This document shows, in pieces, positions 1 to 7,931 of a DNA stretch of 45,335 bases. The notes under the pieces were generated by a model. That model saw nothing but the letters and a program-made list of their open reading frames with translations, did no database searches and was not told where the DNA came from. The DNA is from Bacteroidales bacterium (GTDB lineage: Bacteria > Bacteroidota > Bacteroidia > Bacteroidales > GWA2-32-17), in NCBI GenBank assembly GCA_026417155.1, contig JAOADU010000010.1, forward strand, positions 1 to 45,335, given 5' to 3'. Numbering within the stretch: position 1 is the first letter of the stretch; every line of letters starts with the position of its first letter. Position numbers and translations under genes: made by a program.

Positions 1-2939
1 CCAAGTAGTGGTGTTAAAAAGTCTTTTAACTGTCGTGTAGTTATTAGAGTATCAAATTTTTTTTCAAAATAATCAACAATTTGTAATTTAATAGATCTGG
101 CAGTTTCAACTAAAACTTTTTTATTTTCAGCATTAAAATCTATAGCATTGAATTGTGGATATTCAAATGCAAAATTTTTTATGAATTTAAGAATGCAATA
201 ATCTATTGTGTCACCTCCAATGCCGTATCCAACTTTTCCTAAAAGATCAATATGGTAAATTGGTTTTTGATTTTCTTCACTCTTATAAGCCTTAACAATT
301 GTAGCATTGATAGTTGATCCACCCATGTCAAAAACTAAAATATTTTCTTCTTTAAACTGATTGTTGCCATTATTAAAGCGACTGTAATTACTTAAATAAT
401 AAAATAAAACAGCTTCTGCTTCATAAACATAACGTATTTCTTTGAATTGTTTTAAGTATTTAAAGCAATCAACCATATCTTGAATTTTGCTGATAGTAAA
501 ATTATTGGGAATAGCAATTACTGCTCTTTTAGGTTTGAAAACGCCATTATGTAAAAAATCTTGATTATTTAGTTTATTATTATTAATGAAATAAACAAGA
601 TCATTATATAATCCTTTAACAAGTAAAGAAGATAATTCCTTGCCAGTGAGCTTCAAAGTAAAGTTGTTCTTAAAAGTAATTTCCTTAATATCTTTAAAGC
701 CAAGGAGTTTTTTTATTGATTGAAATGAAACTACATTTTTTGAACCAAATTTGGTTCTTGCAGATGTTCCATATTTATATAGTTTTTCAGGAATTTCGCC
801 ATTGTTGCTAATATAGTCTTCTGTAATTTCAAAAATTAATTTTGAATCAATGACTTTATGTTTATGCCTATCTTCAATAACAGTAATATTTTCAGCATGA
901 TTACCGATAGCAACACAAGAACCTGTTGTTCCTGGATCAAAAGATACCCACAAATCACCTAAATCTTCTCCAATGTGAAATTTATACTCAATAGTTTCTC
1001 TTATCTCAGATTTAATGAAAAGTAGTCTTGTTTCTATTGTCAATACTTCAATTGTAAATTTTATTAGCTGTGGTTCCGTCAATTTTATATTTATATCATT
1101 TTGTCTTAAACAGATTAAAAATTTAAATTTGTTATGTTTATCAACTTTTAATGGCATCAAATTCCCTTTCGAAAACTCTTTAATTTTATCGAAATCCAGC
1201 TTTAAAAATAAATCAAAGCCATCTGGAATGTTTTCGTCCTGAATAGTGCAAAATATTTCAGGTTTCCAATTAAACGGATAATAGTTTGATTTATATAAAA
1301 CAAGCCCTTCAACAATAATACTATCATGTTGTGTGTCCCAATGTTTGTAGGGAGTAAGGAGTTTACCGTACTTTTTATAATTTATTGTTTCAAAAGAATC
1401 TAAGTAGCCATTTAATGCCAATTTGATTTTCTTAGGTTTGCCTATTACCACCAAATAAATAATAATAAGTAAAAAAACAATTATAGGAATCACATAATAC
1501 ATAATAATTATTGTTGTTTGGGTTGTAAAAATAACATTTTCTTTGCTTATAAGTCGTTCCGCGGTGTAGATAAAATTCAAAGGACTTGCTTCAGATATTG
1601 AATAAGAAGCATTTACTTTATATTCAAACTTTATAAACTCAAAATTCCTACTGTTTATTATAGTGTCAAGAATCACTTTAAGCGATGGAATAATATATAA
1701 ATTTTTTGACTTGTTAAATCTCATTAAATCATTATCCGACGTATAATTTGAAATCCATTTATTTTCTGAAGTTAGTTTGGCAATTGTTCCTGAAAATAAA
1801 ACTGTTGATGAATCATTCTTAGGAATGCTTATTTTTAGACTAATCTCAATGGGCTTCAAATTATCATTATGTGTAAATCGTATATGACTTTCAGGTATTT
1901 TGAACTTTTCACTTCTATAACCTCTTTGCACTAATTCAATATCAGAATCAATAAAAATAGAAACATCTTCAGGATTGTATTTGCCAGCTTTGGGTTTAAT
2001 TTTATATCCAATAATGCTAATTGGTTTTTGTGTTATTGTGCTATCAAAAGTAAATTCAAAATAATCTATCTTATAATAAGCTGCGGAAAGCTTGTCTGTA
2101 AAGGATTTTATCAAATTCGGTGCAGAATATTTTGGTAATACTTTATCATTTGGATAATTATAAATTTCCCTAATTCTATTAAAGTCCATTTTATTACCAT
2201 GCATTGATCCTGTTAAAAAGTCGCTTAAAATAATAAGCACATATTCTTCCGAAAATTTTGATGTATCAATTTGGGATAACACGATAGGATAAACATAGTT
2301 AGACATAGATACTCCATCCCCAAACTCAGAGGGAGTAGGAGTAATAGAAAATGCTTGATTAAAAAAGTCTGATACTGTATTATTTTTACTTGAATAGAAA
2401 TCTGACCAATAAAATTTTTTGTCTTTTATAAATGTTCTGCAAAATTCAGAAATAATATCTTTCAAAGTATAATTTTGCTCTGTCCATTTTAATCTATTAA
2501 ATTCGCTACGAGCAATATTAAATTGAAAGAATGAAATCTCGTCTTTTTCGGGATCAAAAAAAGTTAGTCCATTTTTTCTCTCGTTTATGAGATTAACCAA
2601 ATTTGCTTCACTGTAGTTAGTAATAGTTTTATTATCAAATAAATTGATAAGTGTATTTTTAAAATTACTATTTGATTTTTCTGCTTTTTTAAAAGGGGGT
2701 GAAATATCATAAGCTATAATGAAATGTCTTCTAAACCTTTGTTGTGCCTGAACGGAGTTTATAGTTAAAAATTGTAAAAGTAAAATCATTAGATAGAAAT
2801 GAAAGAATAGGCTTTTTGATTTAGGCGAAGTTTTTGCTAGTATTTTGAGCAAAAAGTAATGTACCAATTGTACACATAAGTGCCTTTTTTCTTCTTCTTG
2901 GTTGGCAAAATAATTAAATCTTTTGCCTTTCATTTTCAT
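1..2939 (-). CDS. Membrane-anchored Hsp70-like ATPase with secreted vWA-like N-terminus (3' end outside window)
   Basis: An open frame of 979 codons runs off the left edge. The start is the ATG at 2939 (another ATG is two codons on). Residues about 41-65 form a signal-like hydrophobic segment ending in VQA, a plausible signal peptidase I site. Residues 72-80 (FIIAYDIS) and 236-243 (IILSDFLT, D240) resemble the first strand and a later strand of a vWA fold, but the metal-site DxSxS is degraded to DISPP. A single strong membrane helix lies at about 476-499, followed by KPKK, which fits an inside C-terminus. After a beta-rich stretch, the Hsp70/actin-fold motifs appear in order: phosphate-1 FDPGTTGS (D668), phosphate-2 VFDMGGST (D871) and GYGIGGDTID (D910). 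The nucleotide-binding domain is therefore real, but its last part and any substrate-binding domain are missing. Function is unknown; coupling an outside sensor to an inside ATPase is inference. No TAnnTTTG promoter is evident upstream. Confidence 0.82.
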   Translation of the reverse strand, partial: MKMKGKRFNYFANQEEEKRHLCVQLVHYFLLKILAKTSPKSKSLFFHFYLMILLLQFLTINSVQAQQRFRRHFIIAYDISPPFKKAEKSNSNFKNTLINLFDNKTITNYSEANLVNLINERKNGLTFFDPEKDEISFFQFNIARSEFNRLKWTEQNYTLKDIISEFCRTFIKDKKFYWSDFYSSKNNTVSDFFNQAFSITPTPSEFGDGVSMSNYVYPIVLSQIDTSKFSEEYVLIILSDFLTGSMHGNKMDFNRIREIYNYPNDKVLPKYSAPNLIKSFTDKLSAAYYKIDYFEFTFDSTITQKPISIIGYKIKPKAGKYNPEDVSIFIDSDIELVQRGYRSEKFKIPESHIRFTHNDNLKPIEISLKISIPKNDSSTVLFSGTIAKLTSENKWISNYTSDNDLMRFNKSKNLYIIPSLKVILDTIINSRNFEFIKFEYKVNASYSISEASPLNFIYTAERLISKENVIFTTQTTIIIMYYVIPIIVFLLIIIYLVVIGKPKKIKLALNGYLDSFETINYKKYGKLLTPYKHWDTQHDSIIVEGLVLYKSNYYPFNWKPEIFCTIQDENIPDGFDLFLKLDFDKIKEFSKGNLMPLKVDKHNKFKFLICLRQNDINIKLTEPQLIKFTIEVLTIETRLLFIKSEIRETIEYKFHIGEDLGDLWVSFDPGTTGSCVAIGNHAENITVIEDRHKHKVIDSKLIFEITEDYISNNGEIPEKLYKYGTSARTKFGSKNVVSFQSIKKLLGFKDIKEITFKNNFTLKLTGKELSSLLVKGLYNDLVYFINNNKLNNQDFLHNGVFKPKRAVIAIPNNFTISKIQDMVDCFKYLKQFKEIRYVYEAEAVLFYYLSNYSRFNNGNNQFKEENILVFDMGGSTINATIVKAYKSEENQKPIYHIDLLGKVGYGIGGDTIDYCILKFIKNFAFEYPQFNAIDFNAENKKVLVETARSIKLQIVDYFEKKFDTLITTRQLKDFLTPLL

Positions 2940-3114
2940 ATCGTTTTTCTGTTATAAAACATTTAAAGTTTGTTATAGTCGTTATCGCTGTTTTTTTTCG
3001 GTTGTTGGTCATGTATTGTGTGTATATGCAGTAACAGATTATAAGCACTTTCATGCATGTTTATCACAAAGATATTTAGAAGTAATATTCTTCTTCGATT
3101 TTCAACAATACTTT

Positions 3115-3482
3115 CTATTGCCATATGCAAGCTTTAATTCGATATTTTAAATACACTTGTTTAACCATAACCAACAACTTTGCATCACCAATGGTTAGTA
3201 TGTGCAAAAAAATAAAACCTAATAGAATTAAACCAACTGTAAATCCACCATCTTTTCCAAATGATAAAGAGAGGTTGTGATAAACTATAATTAGTATTAT
3301 AATATTTACAATTGGAATCAACATAAGTAATAGCCACCACGAAATATTACAATAATTTCTTAAATTACAATTCTGTTGTAAAAAGGTGCAATTGCTGCCC
3401 ATCTAGCTTTACCTGGTTTAGAAAAGATTGTCCACATTGATGCAATCATTAATATTATAAATATAATGATATTTACTTCCAT
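3115..3482 (-). pseudogene. Frameshifted DUF5684-like small membrane protein
   Basis: From the ATG at 3482 one frame reads MEVNIIIFIILMIASMW, then FSKPGKARWAAIAPFYN, the usual N-terminal half of DUF5684-type membrane proteins. It hits a TAA near 3355. The next frame continues at once with SWWLLLMLIPIVNIIILII, LSFGKDGGFTVGLILLGFIF and IGDAK, the C-terminal half of the same family. The join is explained by one missing base just after the stop (a GG reduced to G would restore EIIGNISWW) plus a stop codon in the linker. The tail after GDAK is longer than I expect for the family and may hide another lesion. The gene points the same way as the Hsp70-like gene downstream. A sequencing error could explain the missing base, but not readily the stop codon as well. 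Confidence 0.62.
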
Positions 3483-4150
3483 ATTGAATTAATTTAAAAT
3501 TCCTACTCGTATGACTTTTCGATTACGCCCCGTTGTTTTTGAGTGGGTTCTGGTCTCCACTATCGTGAATTAAATTTTCTATGTTATTGATTTATACATT
3601 AGGATGTGTCAAAATAATTCAGTTGTCTTTTATGGGTCATACTGTTGTGTCATTTATTTAACTTGCCTTAAATTCGTTTATTTACGCCACTTTATTGCAC
3701 CGTGCTCCCATTTTTGGAAATATTGACGCATAAAGTTGCGTTTTATTTTCATAAGCAAAAATAAGTAATATTTACAAATTACCAAACGGAGATTTTAATT
3801 TTTTTAATTTATTTTTGCGAAACATTGGTATATTATTTCGCAGTTCATTTGCCCAAATTATTTTTGTATATAACGCCATTGGGTTTTGGCTATTAATACG
3901 TTAAGCTTTTGTTAGTTCTTTGCTTTGTTGCTAGCTCGCTTATATTCGAAGCAAAAGTAATAATTTACATTCTACTTAAGATGTAGAAACTTCTTTTTTG
4001 GTAAAGTTTAATTTTCAAATGATTATACGGTTTATTTCATTAAAAATTAAACTTTGTAAAGTATGTAAGTTGCTGAAAAAATTCACAAGATGCGATAAAT
4101 CAATAGCTGAGATTTAGCAAACAGCTATAATTAAATGCAATTGAGTTAAA
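3483..4150. other. Gene-free stretch, possible remnant DNA
   Basis: No open frame above about 60 codons and no RNA gene is visible in these 668 bases. Three scattered plus-strand occurrences of ACGCC, each preceded by T or A (near 3524, 3686 and 3871), precede unrelated sequence. At about 3870-3902 there is an imperfect AACG...CGTT inverted arrangement. The stretch separates the accessory genes on the left from the conserved train on the right and looks like eroded intergenic DNA. Confidence 0.4.
4103..4128 (-). terminator. Possible hairpin downstream of the CpxP-like gene
   Basis: A perfect 7-bp inverted repeat, ATAGCTG with CAGCTAT around a 12-base loop, lies about 23 bases past the stop codon at 4151. 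No T-run follows on the minus strand, so it is a weak or non-intrinsic terminator at best. Confidence 0.3.
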
Positions 4151-4600
4151 CTATTTATCGGGCTGATTGGGGCAATTTTTTAGCTGTTTTAATAATTCTT
4201 TTTTAAACATTCGATCCGATGAGTATAAAATTACTACTTTACGAATAGGTAATACTTTTTTAAATTTTGCATGATACTCAGCAAGTAATTTGGCTTCGGC
4301 AACTTCCAACTCAATGTATTTATCGGCAAGCTCGACCATTTCTTTATCGCTAATGGTTGTATTATTGTCTAATTGTGTGTATAAATTTCTTTGTGCATCG
4401 AAAATGTCGTCTTTCTTTTTTTCAAATTCATTATATAATGGCCAAAAAGCTTGAGCTTCTTGAACAGTTAAGTCGAGTTTATTTGTTAAAAATGCAACTT
4501 TTTGTGCTTTTATTTGTTCGCGATGCTTACATTGTTGATGTTGAGAATATCCGTTTTGCAAAAACAAAAACAAAGCAGTTGCTATGAATATAGTTTTCAT
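4151..4600 (-). CDS. Periplasmic CpxP/Spy-like (LTXXQ-type) protein
   Basis: A 149-residue protein with an N-terminal signal peptide (MKTIFIATALFLFLQNGYSQ). The mature part is charged and helical, with the pattern KVAFLTNKLDLTVQEAQAFW and WPLYNEFEKK. That pattern is typical of the small Bacteroidota periplasmic proteins encoded beside ECF sigma factors, which are related to the CpxP/Spy helical-hairpin fold. In those families the protein is thought to act as an envelope-stress chaperone or sensor. It is the last gene of the train, 4 nt after the one-helix membrane protein, which supports a role in the same sigma circuit. Its exact function is inference. Confidence 0.72.
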   Translation of the reverse strand: MKTIFIATALFLFLQNGYSQHQQCKHREQIKAQKVAFLTNKLDLTVQEAQAFWPLYNEFEKKKDDIFDAQRNLYTQLDNNTTISDKEMVELADKYIELEVAEAKLLAEYHAKFKKVLPIRKVVILYSSDRMFKKELLKQLKNCPNQPDK

Positions 4601-4604
4601 ATAT

Positions 4605-5018
4605 TTATTGATTTAAGTTATCATTGTAAATAATATCATCATTCAATGTTTCGTCGAGTAGAATATTTTCAAGAGTTTCGGGTTTGATTTCTTCGGGTTT
4701 AATATCGGTGGTAAGCAAGTAAACAATATCGGATTCGTCAACATTGGCTAATACAATATCGTCGAATGTTTGTTGTGTAATGTTCTGTTTAGGTTTTACG
4801 GAATTGTAAATAAAATGAAATACTCCATACGAAATAAATACGAATGAAATGAACGCTGCAGCTAAAGCCAATTGTTTTTTGGCTATGATAAAAAGGCTTT
4901 TTGATGATTGTGATGGTGGAATTTCGTTAATTTGCTGCAAAATATTATTAGGTAATTGCTGAAAATAACCATCGGGTACTGTAAATGGTTGTCTTTTATG
5001 TGTATATTTTTGATTCAT
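4605..5018 (-). CDS. One-helix membrane protein, probable anti-sigma or sigma-regulatory factor
   Basis: This 137-residue protein starts with a cytoplasmic-type segment containing PFTVPDGYFQQLP, a motif common at the start of Bacteroidota proteins encoded after ECF sigma genes. A single membrane helix lies at about residues 49-71, followed by an acidic, presumably periplasmic tail. It follows the sigma gene by 10 nt and precedes the CpxP-like gene by 4 nt, the classic sigma / membrane regulator / periplasmic protein order. No zinc-binding anti-sigma HxxxCxxC motif is visible, so the anti-sigma role rests on context and topology. Confidence 0.62.
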   Translation of the reverse strand: MNQKYTHKRQPFTVPDGYFQQLPNNILQQINEIPPSQSSKSLFIIAKKQLALAAAFISFVFISYGVFHFIYNSVKPKQNITQQTFDDIVLANVDESDIVYLLTTDIKPEEIKPETLENILLDETLNDDIIYNDNLNQ

Positions 5019-5028
5019 ATGTATTTGA

Positions 5029-5601
5029 TTATGTAATTTTGTCTAAGTTTAATGGTTGTTGTAAAAAATTTTCTATTTTTTTTACAGCATGATGGTACGA
5101 AGCTTTTAATGCACCCACAGAAGTATCTAAAATTTCAGATATGGTTTCGTAAGGCATTTCGTCAAAGTATCGCATGTTAAAAACAATACGCTGTTTTTCG
5201 GGCAAAAGAAGTATTGCTTTTTGGAGTTTTAAATCGGCTTCGTTTCCATCGAAATAAGGATCGCTTTCGAGTCGTGCAATCCATTCTTCGGCTTGCGAAT
5301 CTTTTGAAAAAAAAGAAAATCGGTTTCTTTTTTTTAAAATACTTAATGCTTCGTTGGTGGCAATTCTGTAAAGCCAGGTATATATTTTAGATTGGTGTTT
5401 GAAATCGTAAATAGCTTGCCAAGCTTTGATAAATGTATTTTGAAGTGCATCGTCGGTATCGTCATGGTCTAACAAAATTTTTCGGATATGAAAGTATAAA
5501 GGTTGCTGATATTTTTCAATTAGTTCTTTAAATGCTTCGTGAGGCGAGTTATTGCTAATGATTTGCTCTAGTAATTCTTCGTCGCTTTTGTGTTTCTTCA
5601 T
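5029..5601 (-). CDS. ECF-family RNA polymerase sigma factor
   Basis: A 190-residue protein with both sigma-70 domains of the extracytoplasmic-function class. Region 2 spans about residues 20-90 (YQQPLYFHIRKIL, DDALQNTFIKAW, TWLYRIATNEAL). Region 4 spans about 130-185 (LLPEKQRIVFNMRYF, YETISEILDTSVGALKASYH), the helix-turn-helix that reads the -35 region. Length and layout are normal. It lies 5 nt after the C-terminal transketolase gene and 10 nt before the putative membrane regulator, so it is co-transcribed with metabolic genes. Which promoters it reads cannot be told from here. Confidence 0.93.
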   Translation of the reverse strand: MKKHKSDEELLEQIISNNSPHEAFKELIEKYQQPLYFHIRKILLDHDDTDDALQNTFIKAWQAIYDFKHQSKIYTWLYRIATNEALSILKKRNRFSFFSKDSQAEEWIARLESDPYFDGNEADLKLQKAILLLPEKQRIVFNMRYFDEMPYETISEILDTSVGALKASYHHAVKKIENFLQQPLNLDKIT

Positions 5602-5606
5602 TGTGT

Positions 5607-6566
5607 TTAGTAATTCTTGCGAGCAATTACTTTTTGGACAGCTTTAATAATGGCTTCGGTAGTCAATCCATATTTTTGCATGAGTTCGTCGGGAGTTCCG
5701 CTTTCTCCAAAACAATCGTCCATTGCTACAAATTCTATGGGTAGCGGTAAGTGTTCGGCTAAGAGTTGTGCAACGGCATCGCCCAATCCGCCATTTTTAA
5801 GATGTTCTTCGGCTGTAACCACACATTTTGTTTTTTGTACTGATGATAAGATGAGTTTTATGTCTAATGGTTTAATCGTATGAATATTAATTATTTCAGC
5901 ATGAATGTTCATTTCTTTCAAAATATCCCATGCTTCAAGGGCTTTCCACAGCATGTGTCCGGTGGCAATAATGGTAACGTCAGTTCCTTCTTCAAATAAT
6001 ATTCCTTTGCCAATAACAAATGGTTCGGAAGTTGAAGTAAAGTTAGGAACCACAGGACGGCCAAAGCGTAGATACACAGGACCATTCCATGCCGCTGTAG
6101 CAAAGGTAGCTAAATAAGTCTGATTGTAATCGGCCGGATTGATGACAATCATGTTGGGCATCATTCGCATAAGACCAATGTCTTCCATTATTTGATGAGT
6201 AGCTCCGTCTTCACCTAAAGTAATGCCTGCATGCGAAGCTGCCAATTTTACATTTTTATTGGAATATGCAACTACCTGTCGGATTTGATCGTAAACTCTA
6301 CCGGTAAGAAAGTTAGCAAATGATCCGGCAAAGGGAATAAAACCACCATTAGCAAGACCTGCAGCTATACCTATCATATTAGCTTCGGCAATTCCAACTT
6401 GAATAAATCGAGTAGGAAAATTTTTAGCAAATTCTTCCATTTTTAGTGAACCCGTAAGGTCGGCACATAGAGCAACAACTGCTTCGTTTTGTTTTCCTAA
6501 TTCAAGTAATGCAGCTCCAAAACCACTTCGAGTGTCTTTTTTATCTGTTACAATATACTTTTTCAT
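5607..6566 (-). CDS. Transketolase, C-terminal subunit
   Basis: A 319-residue protein carrying the pyrimidine-binding and C-terminal domains of a split transketolase. It starts KKYIVTDKKDTRSGFGAALLE. VGIAEANMIGIAAG holds the conserved glutamate (E61) that activates the thiamine pyrophosphate aminopyrimidine. HAGITLGEDGATHQ is the usual active-site loop. The C-terminal lobe has TAEEHLKNGGLGDAV. The enzyme moves two-carbon ketol units in the non-oxidative pentose phosphate pathway. The partner subunit is encoded at 7931-8776, separated by a vWA gene. The two halves are expected to form one cytoplasmic enzyme. A related thiamine-dependent ketol transferase with another substrate is possible but less likely. 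Confidence 0.9.
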   Translation of the reverse strand: MKKYIVTDKKDTRSGFGAALLELGKQNEAVVALCADLTGSLKMEEFAKNFPTRFIQVGIAEANMIGIAAGLANGGFIPFAGSFANFLTGRVYDQIRQVVAYSNKNVKLAASHAGITLGEDGATHQIMEDIGLMRMMPNMIVINPADYNQTYLATFATAAWNGPVYLRFGRPVVPNFTSTSEPFVIGKGILFEEGTDVTIIATGHMLWKALEAWDILKEMNIHAEIINIHTIKPLDIKLILSSVQKTKCVVTAEEHLKNGGLGDAVAQLLAEHLPLPIEFVAMDDCFGESGTPDELMQKYGLTTEAIIKAVQKVIARKNY

Positions 6567-6569
6567 AAT

Positions 6570-7931
6570 TTACTTGACAGTTATAGGTATTGATGTATCG
6601 CTTTTAATCGTAAATTTTTTTTCGATAGAATAAGCAATTTTTTTTGTGTTTTTACTTCTCCAAACAACGCGATAGTTGCCCGGAAGTAATGTGTATGTTT
6701 GGCGAGTTTGTTCAGGGTCGAGATTTATTACCCAGTCGAGTTTATTATCTTTTTCTTGTAAAATGGCTCCATATCCTTGTGCATCAAAGATTAAAGTAAC
6801 CATTCCAGGATTGGGAATTTGAATGGTTGTTGTATGATTGGGACGAATATTTACTTCGTTAATATATAAGCGTGGTAATGTTAAAATTTCTAGATCATAA
6901 TTTCCTATTAATAATCGGGAAGATTCGTTAATACTTTGTACATGTAAAATTTGCGGATTATCTTTTTTGCGTATGAGGCATTTTACATCTTTAAAGTAAA
7001 TGGTATTGGCTTTTACAATTAAATTCCCTTGGGCAGCATTGGTTCCCACAATGGTGTGTTTGCCGGGAGTAAGTTTTACACTATCAATATAAACGGGTGG
7101 AATAGTATGAACAGTAATGCTGTATTGTATTAACGGATCGATAATAAGTGTATCGGGATTTCCTTTGTTGTTAAGCGAATGAACAAAATTGTATATAATT
7201 TTTCCTGTTTTTTTTTCGTAAAATGTCATGCTTACATCCGTTTCTGTTGGATTTTCATTTGCATCAAGAAGATTTACTTGCATGGTTGTATTGTTCAGTG
7301 CTTGAGTTATGACAATACCTAAAGCACTTTGAAACTGTTTTTCGCTAGCTGCATCAAAATATTGTCCTACACATTCAAACGATTTTTTAAAGTCGGCATC
7401 TAATCCTACTCCAATGACAAAGGGTTTGAGGAAAATCTTTTGCTTTTGTAATTCAATAGAAACGGCACAAGGGTCGCCATCACAGGCTTCTATACCATCT
7501 GTAATAAGTATTACAATGTTTCTACTAGGAGTGCTTTTGGGGAAGTCTAGTGCAGCGGCTTCGAGTGATCGGGCTATAGGAGTTGTGCCTTTAGGTTCGA
7601 GTTTTTGAATAACATTTTTAATTTCGTCTATATTATTCTTTTTGAATGGTACTTCGAGTCGTGTGTCGCTGCAGTCTTGTGGAGGAACAGGCTTTTGATG
7701 CCCATAAACCCGTAGAGCGAGTTCTACATTTTCTAATCCTTTTAAACTGTCGAGCAGTTGTATCATGAGTCGTTTGGCGATGTTTATACGAGTGTCCGAT
7801 TCCCATTTTGCCCACATGCTTTGTGAGGCGTCAAATACGAATAAAATACGAGTAAGTGTGGGCTGATTGGATTGTGCGTTAATCCAATTAGCAAGTAAAA
7901 ATAAGGCAAAGTATAAATAGAATTTTTTCAT
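6570..7931 (-). CDS. Secreted vWA-domain protein
   Basis: I chose the ATG at 7931 because it opens a signal peptide (MKKFYLYFALFLLANWINAQ) and overlaps the preceding stop as TAATG, indicating translational coupling. An upstream in-frame ATG at 8009 lies inside the transketolase gene and gives no signal peptide. The 453-residue product has a vWA domain at about residues 28-210 with an intact metal-ion adhesion site: FVFDASQSM (D34, S36, S38), GTTPIARSL, and ILITDGIEAC with CDGDPC just after. The remaining 240 residues are beta-rich repeats resembling small carboxypeptidase-regulatory or Ig-like units. It would be exported to the periplasm or surface and may bind a protein partner through the metal site. 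A secreted product between the two halves of a cytoplasmic enzyme is unexpected. Confidence 0.82.
   Translation of the reverse strand: MKKFYLYFALFLLANWINAQSNQPTLTRILFVFDASQSMWAKWESDTRINIAKRLMIQLLDSLKGLENVELALRVYGHQKPVPPQDCSDTRLEVPFKKNNIDEIKNVIQKLEPKGTTPIARSLEAAALDFPKSTPSRNIVILITDGIEACDGDPCAVSIELQKQKIFLKPFVIGVGLDADFKKSFECVGQYFDAASEKQFQSALGIVITQALNNTTMQVNLLDANENPTETDVSMTFYEKKTGKIIYNFVHSLNNKGNPDTLIIDPLIQYSITVHTIPPVYIDSVKLTPGKHTIVGTNAAQGNLIVKANTIYFKDVKCLIRKKDNPQILHVQSINESSRLLIGNYDLEILTLPRLYINEVNIRPNHTTTIQIPNPGMVTLIFDAQGYGAILQEKDNKLDWVINLDPEQTRQTYTLLPGNYRVVWRSKNTKKIAYSIEKKFTIKSDTSIPITVK

Noticed and set aside
1015-1242. Plus-strand open frame within the Hsp70 fusion gene
   Set aside because: Antisense to a frame that carries ordered Hsp70 motifs; the product is Ser/Asn/Phe-rich, as expected of a shadow.
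2923-3150. Plus-strand open frame of 75 codons
   Set aside because: It overlaps the start of the Hsp70 fusion and the end of the DUF5684 pseudogene, and its product is low-complexity Phe/Cys-rich with no family resemblance.
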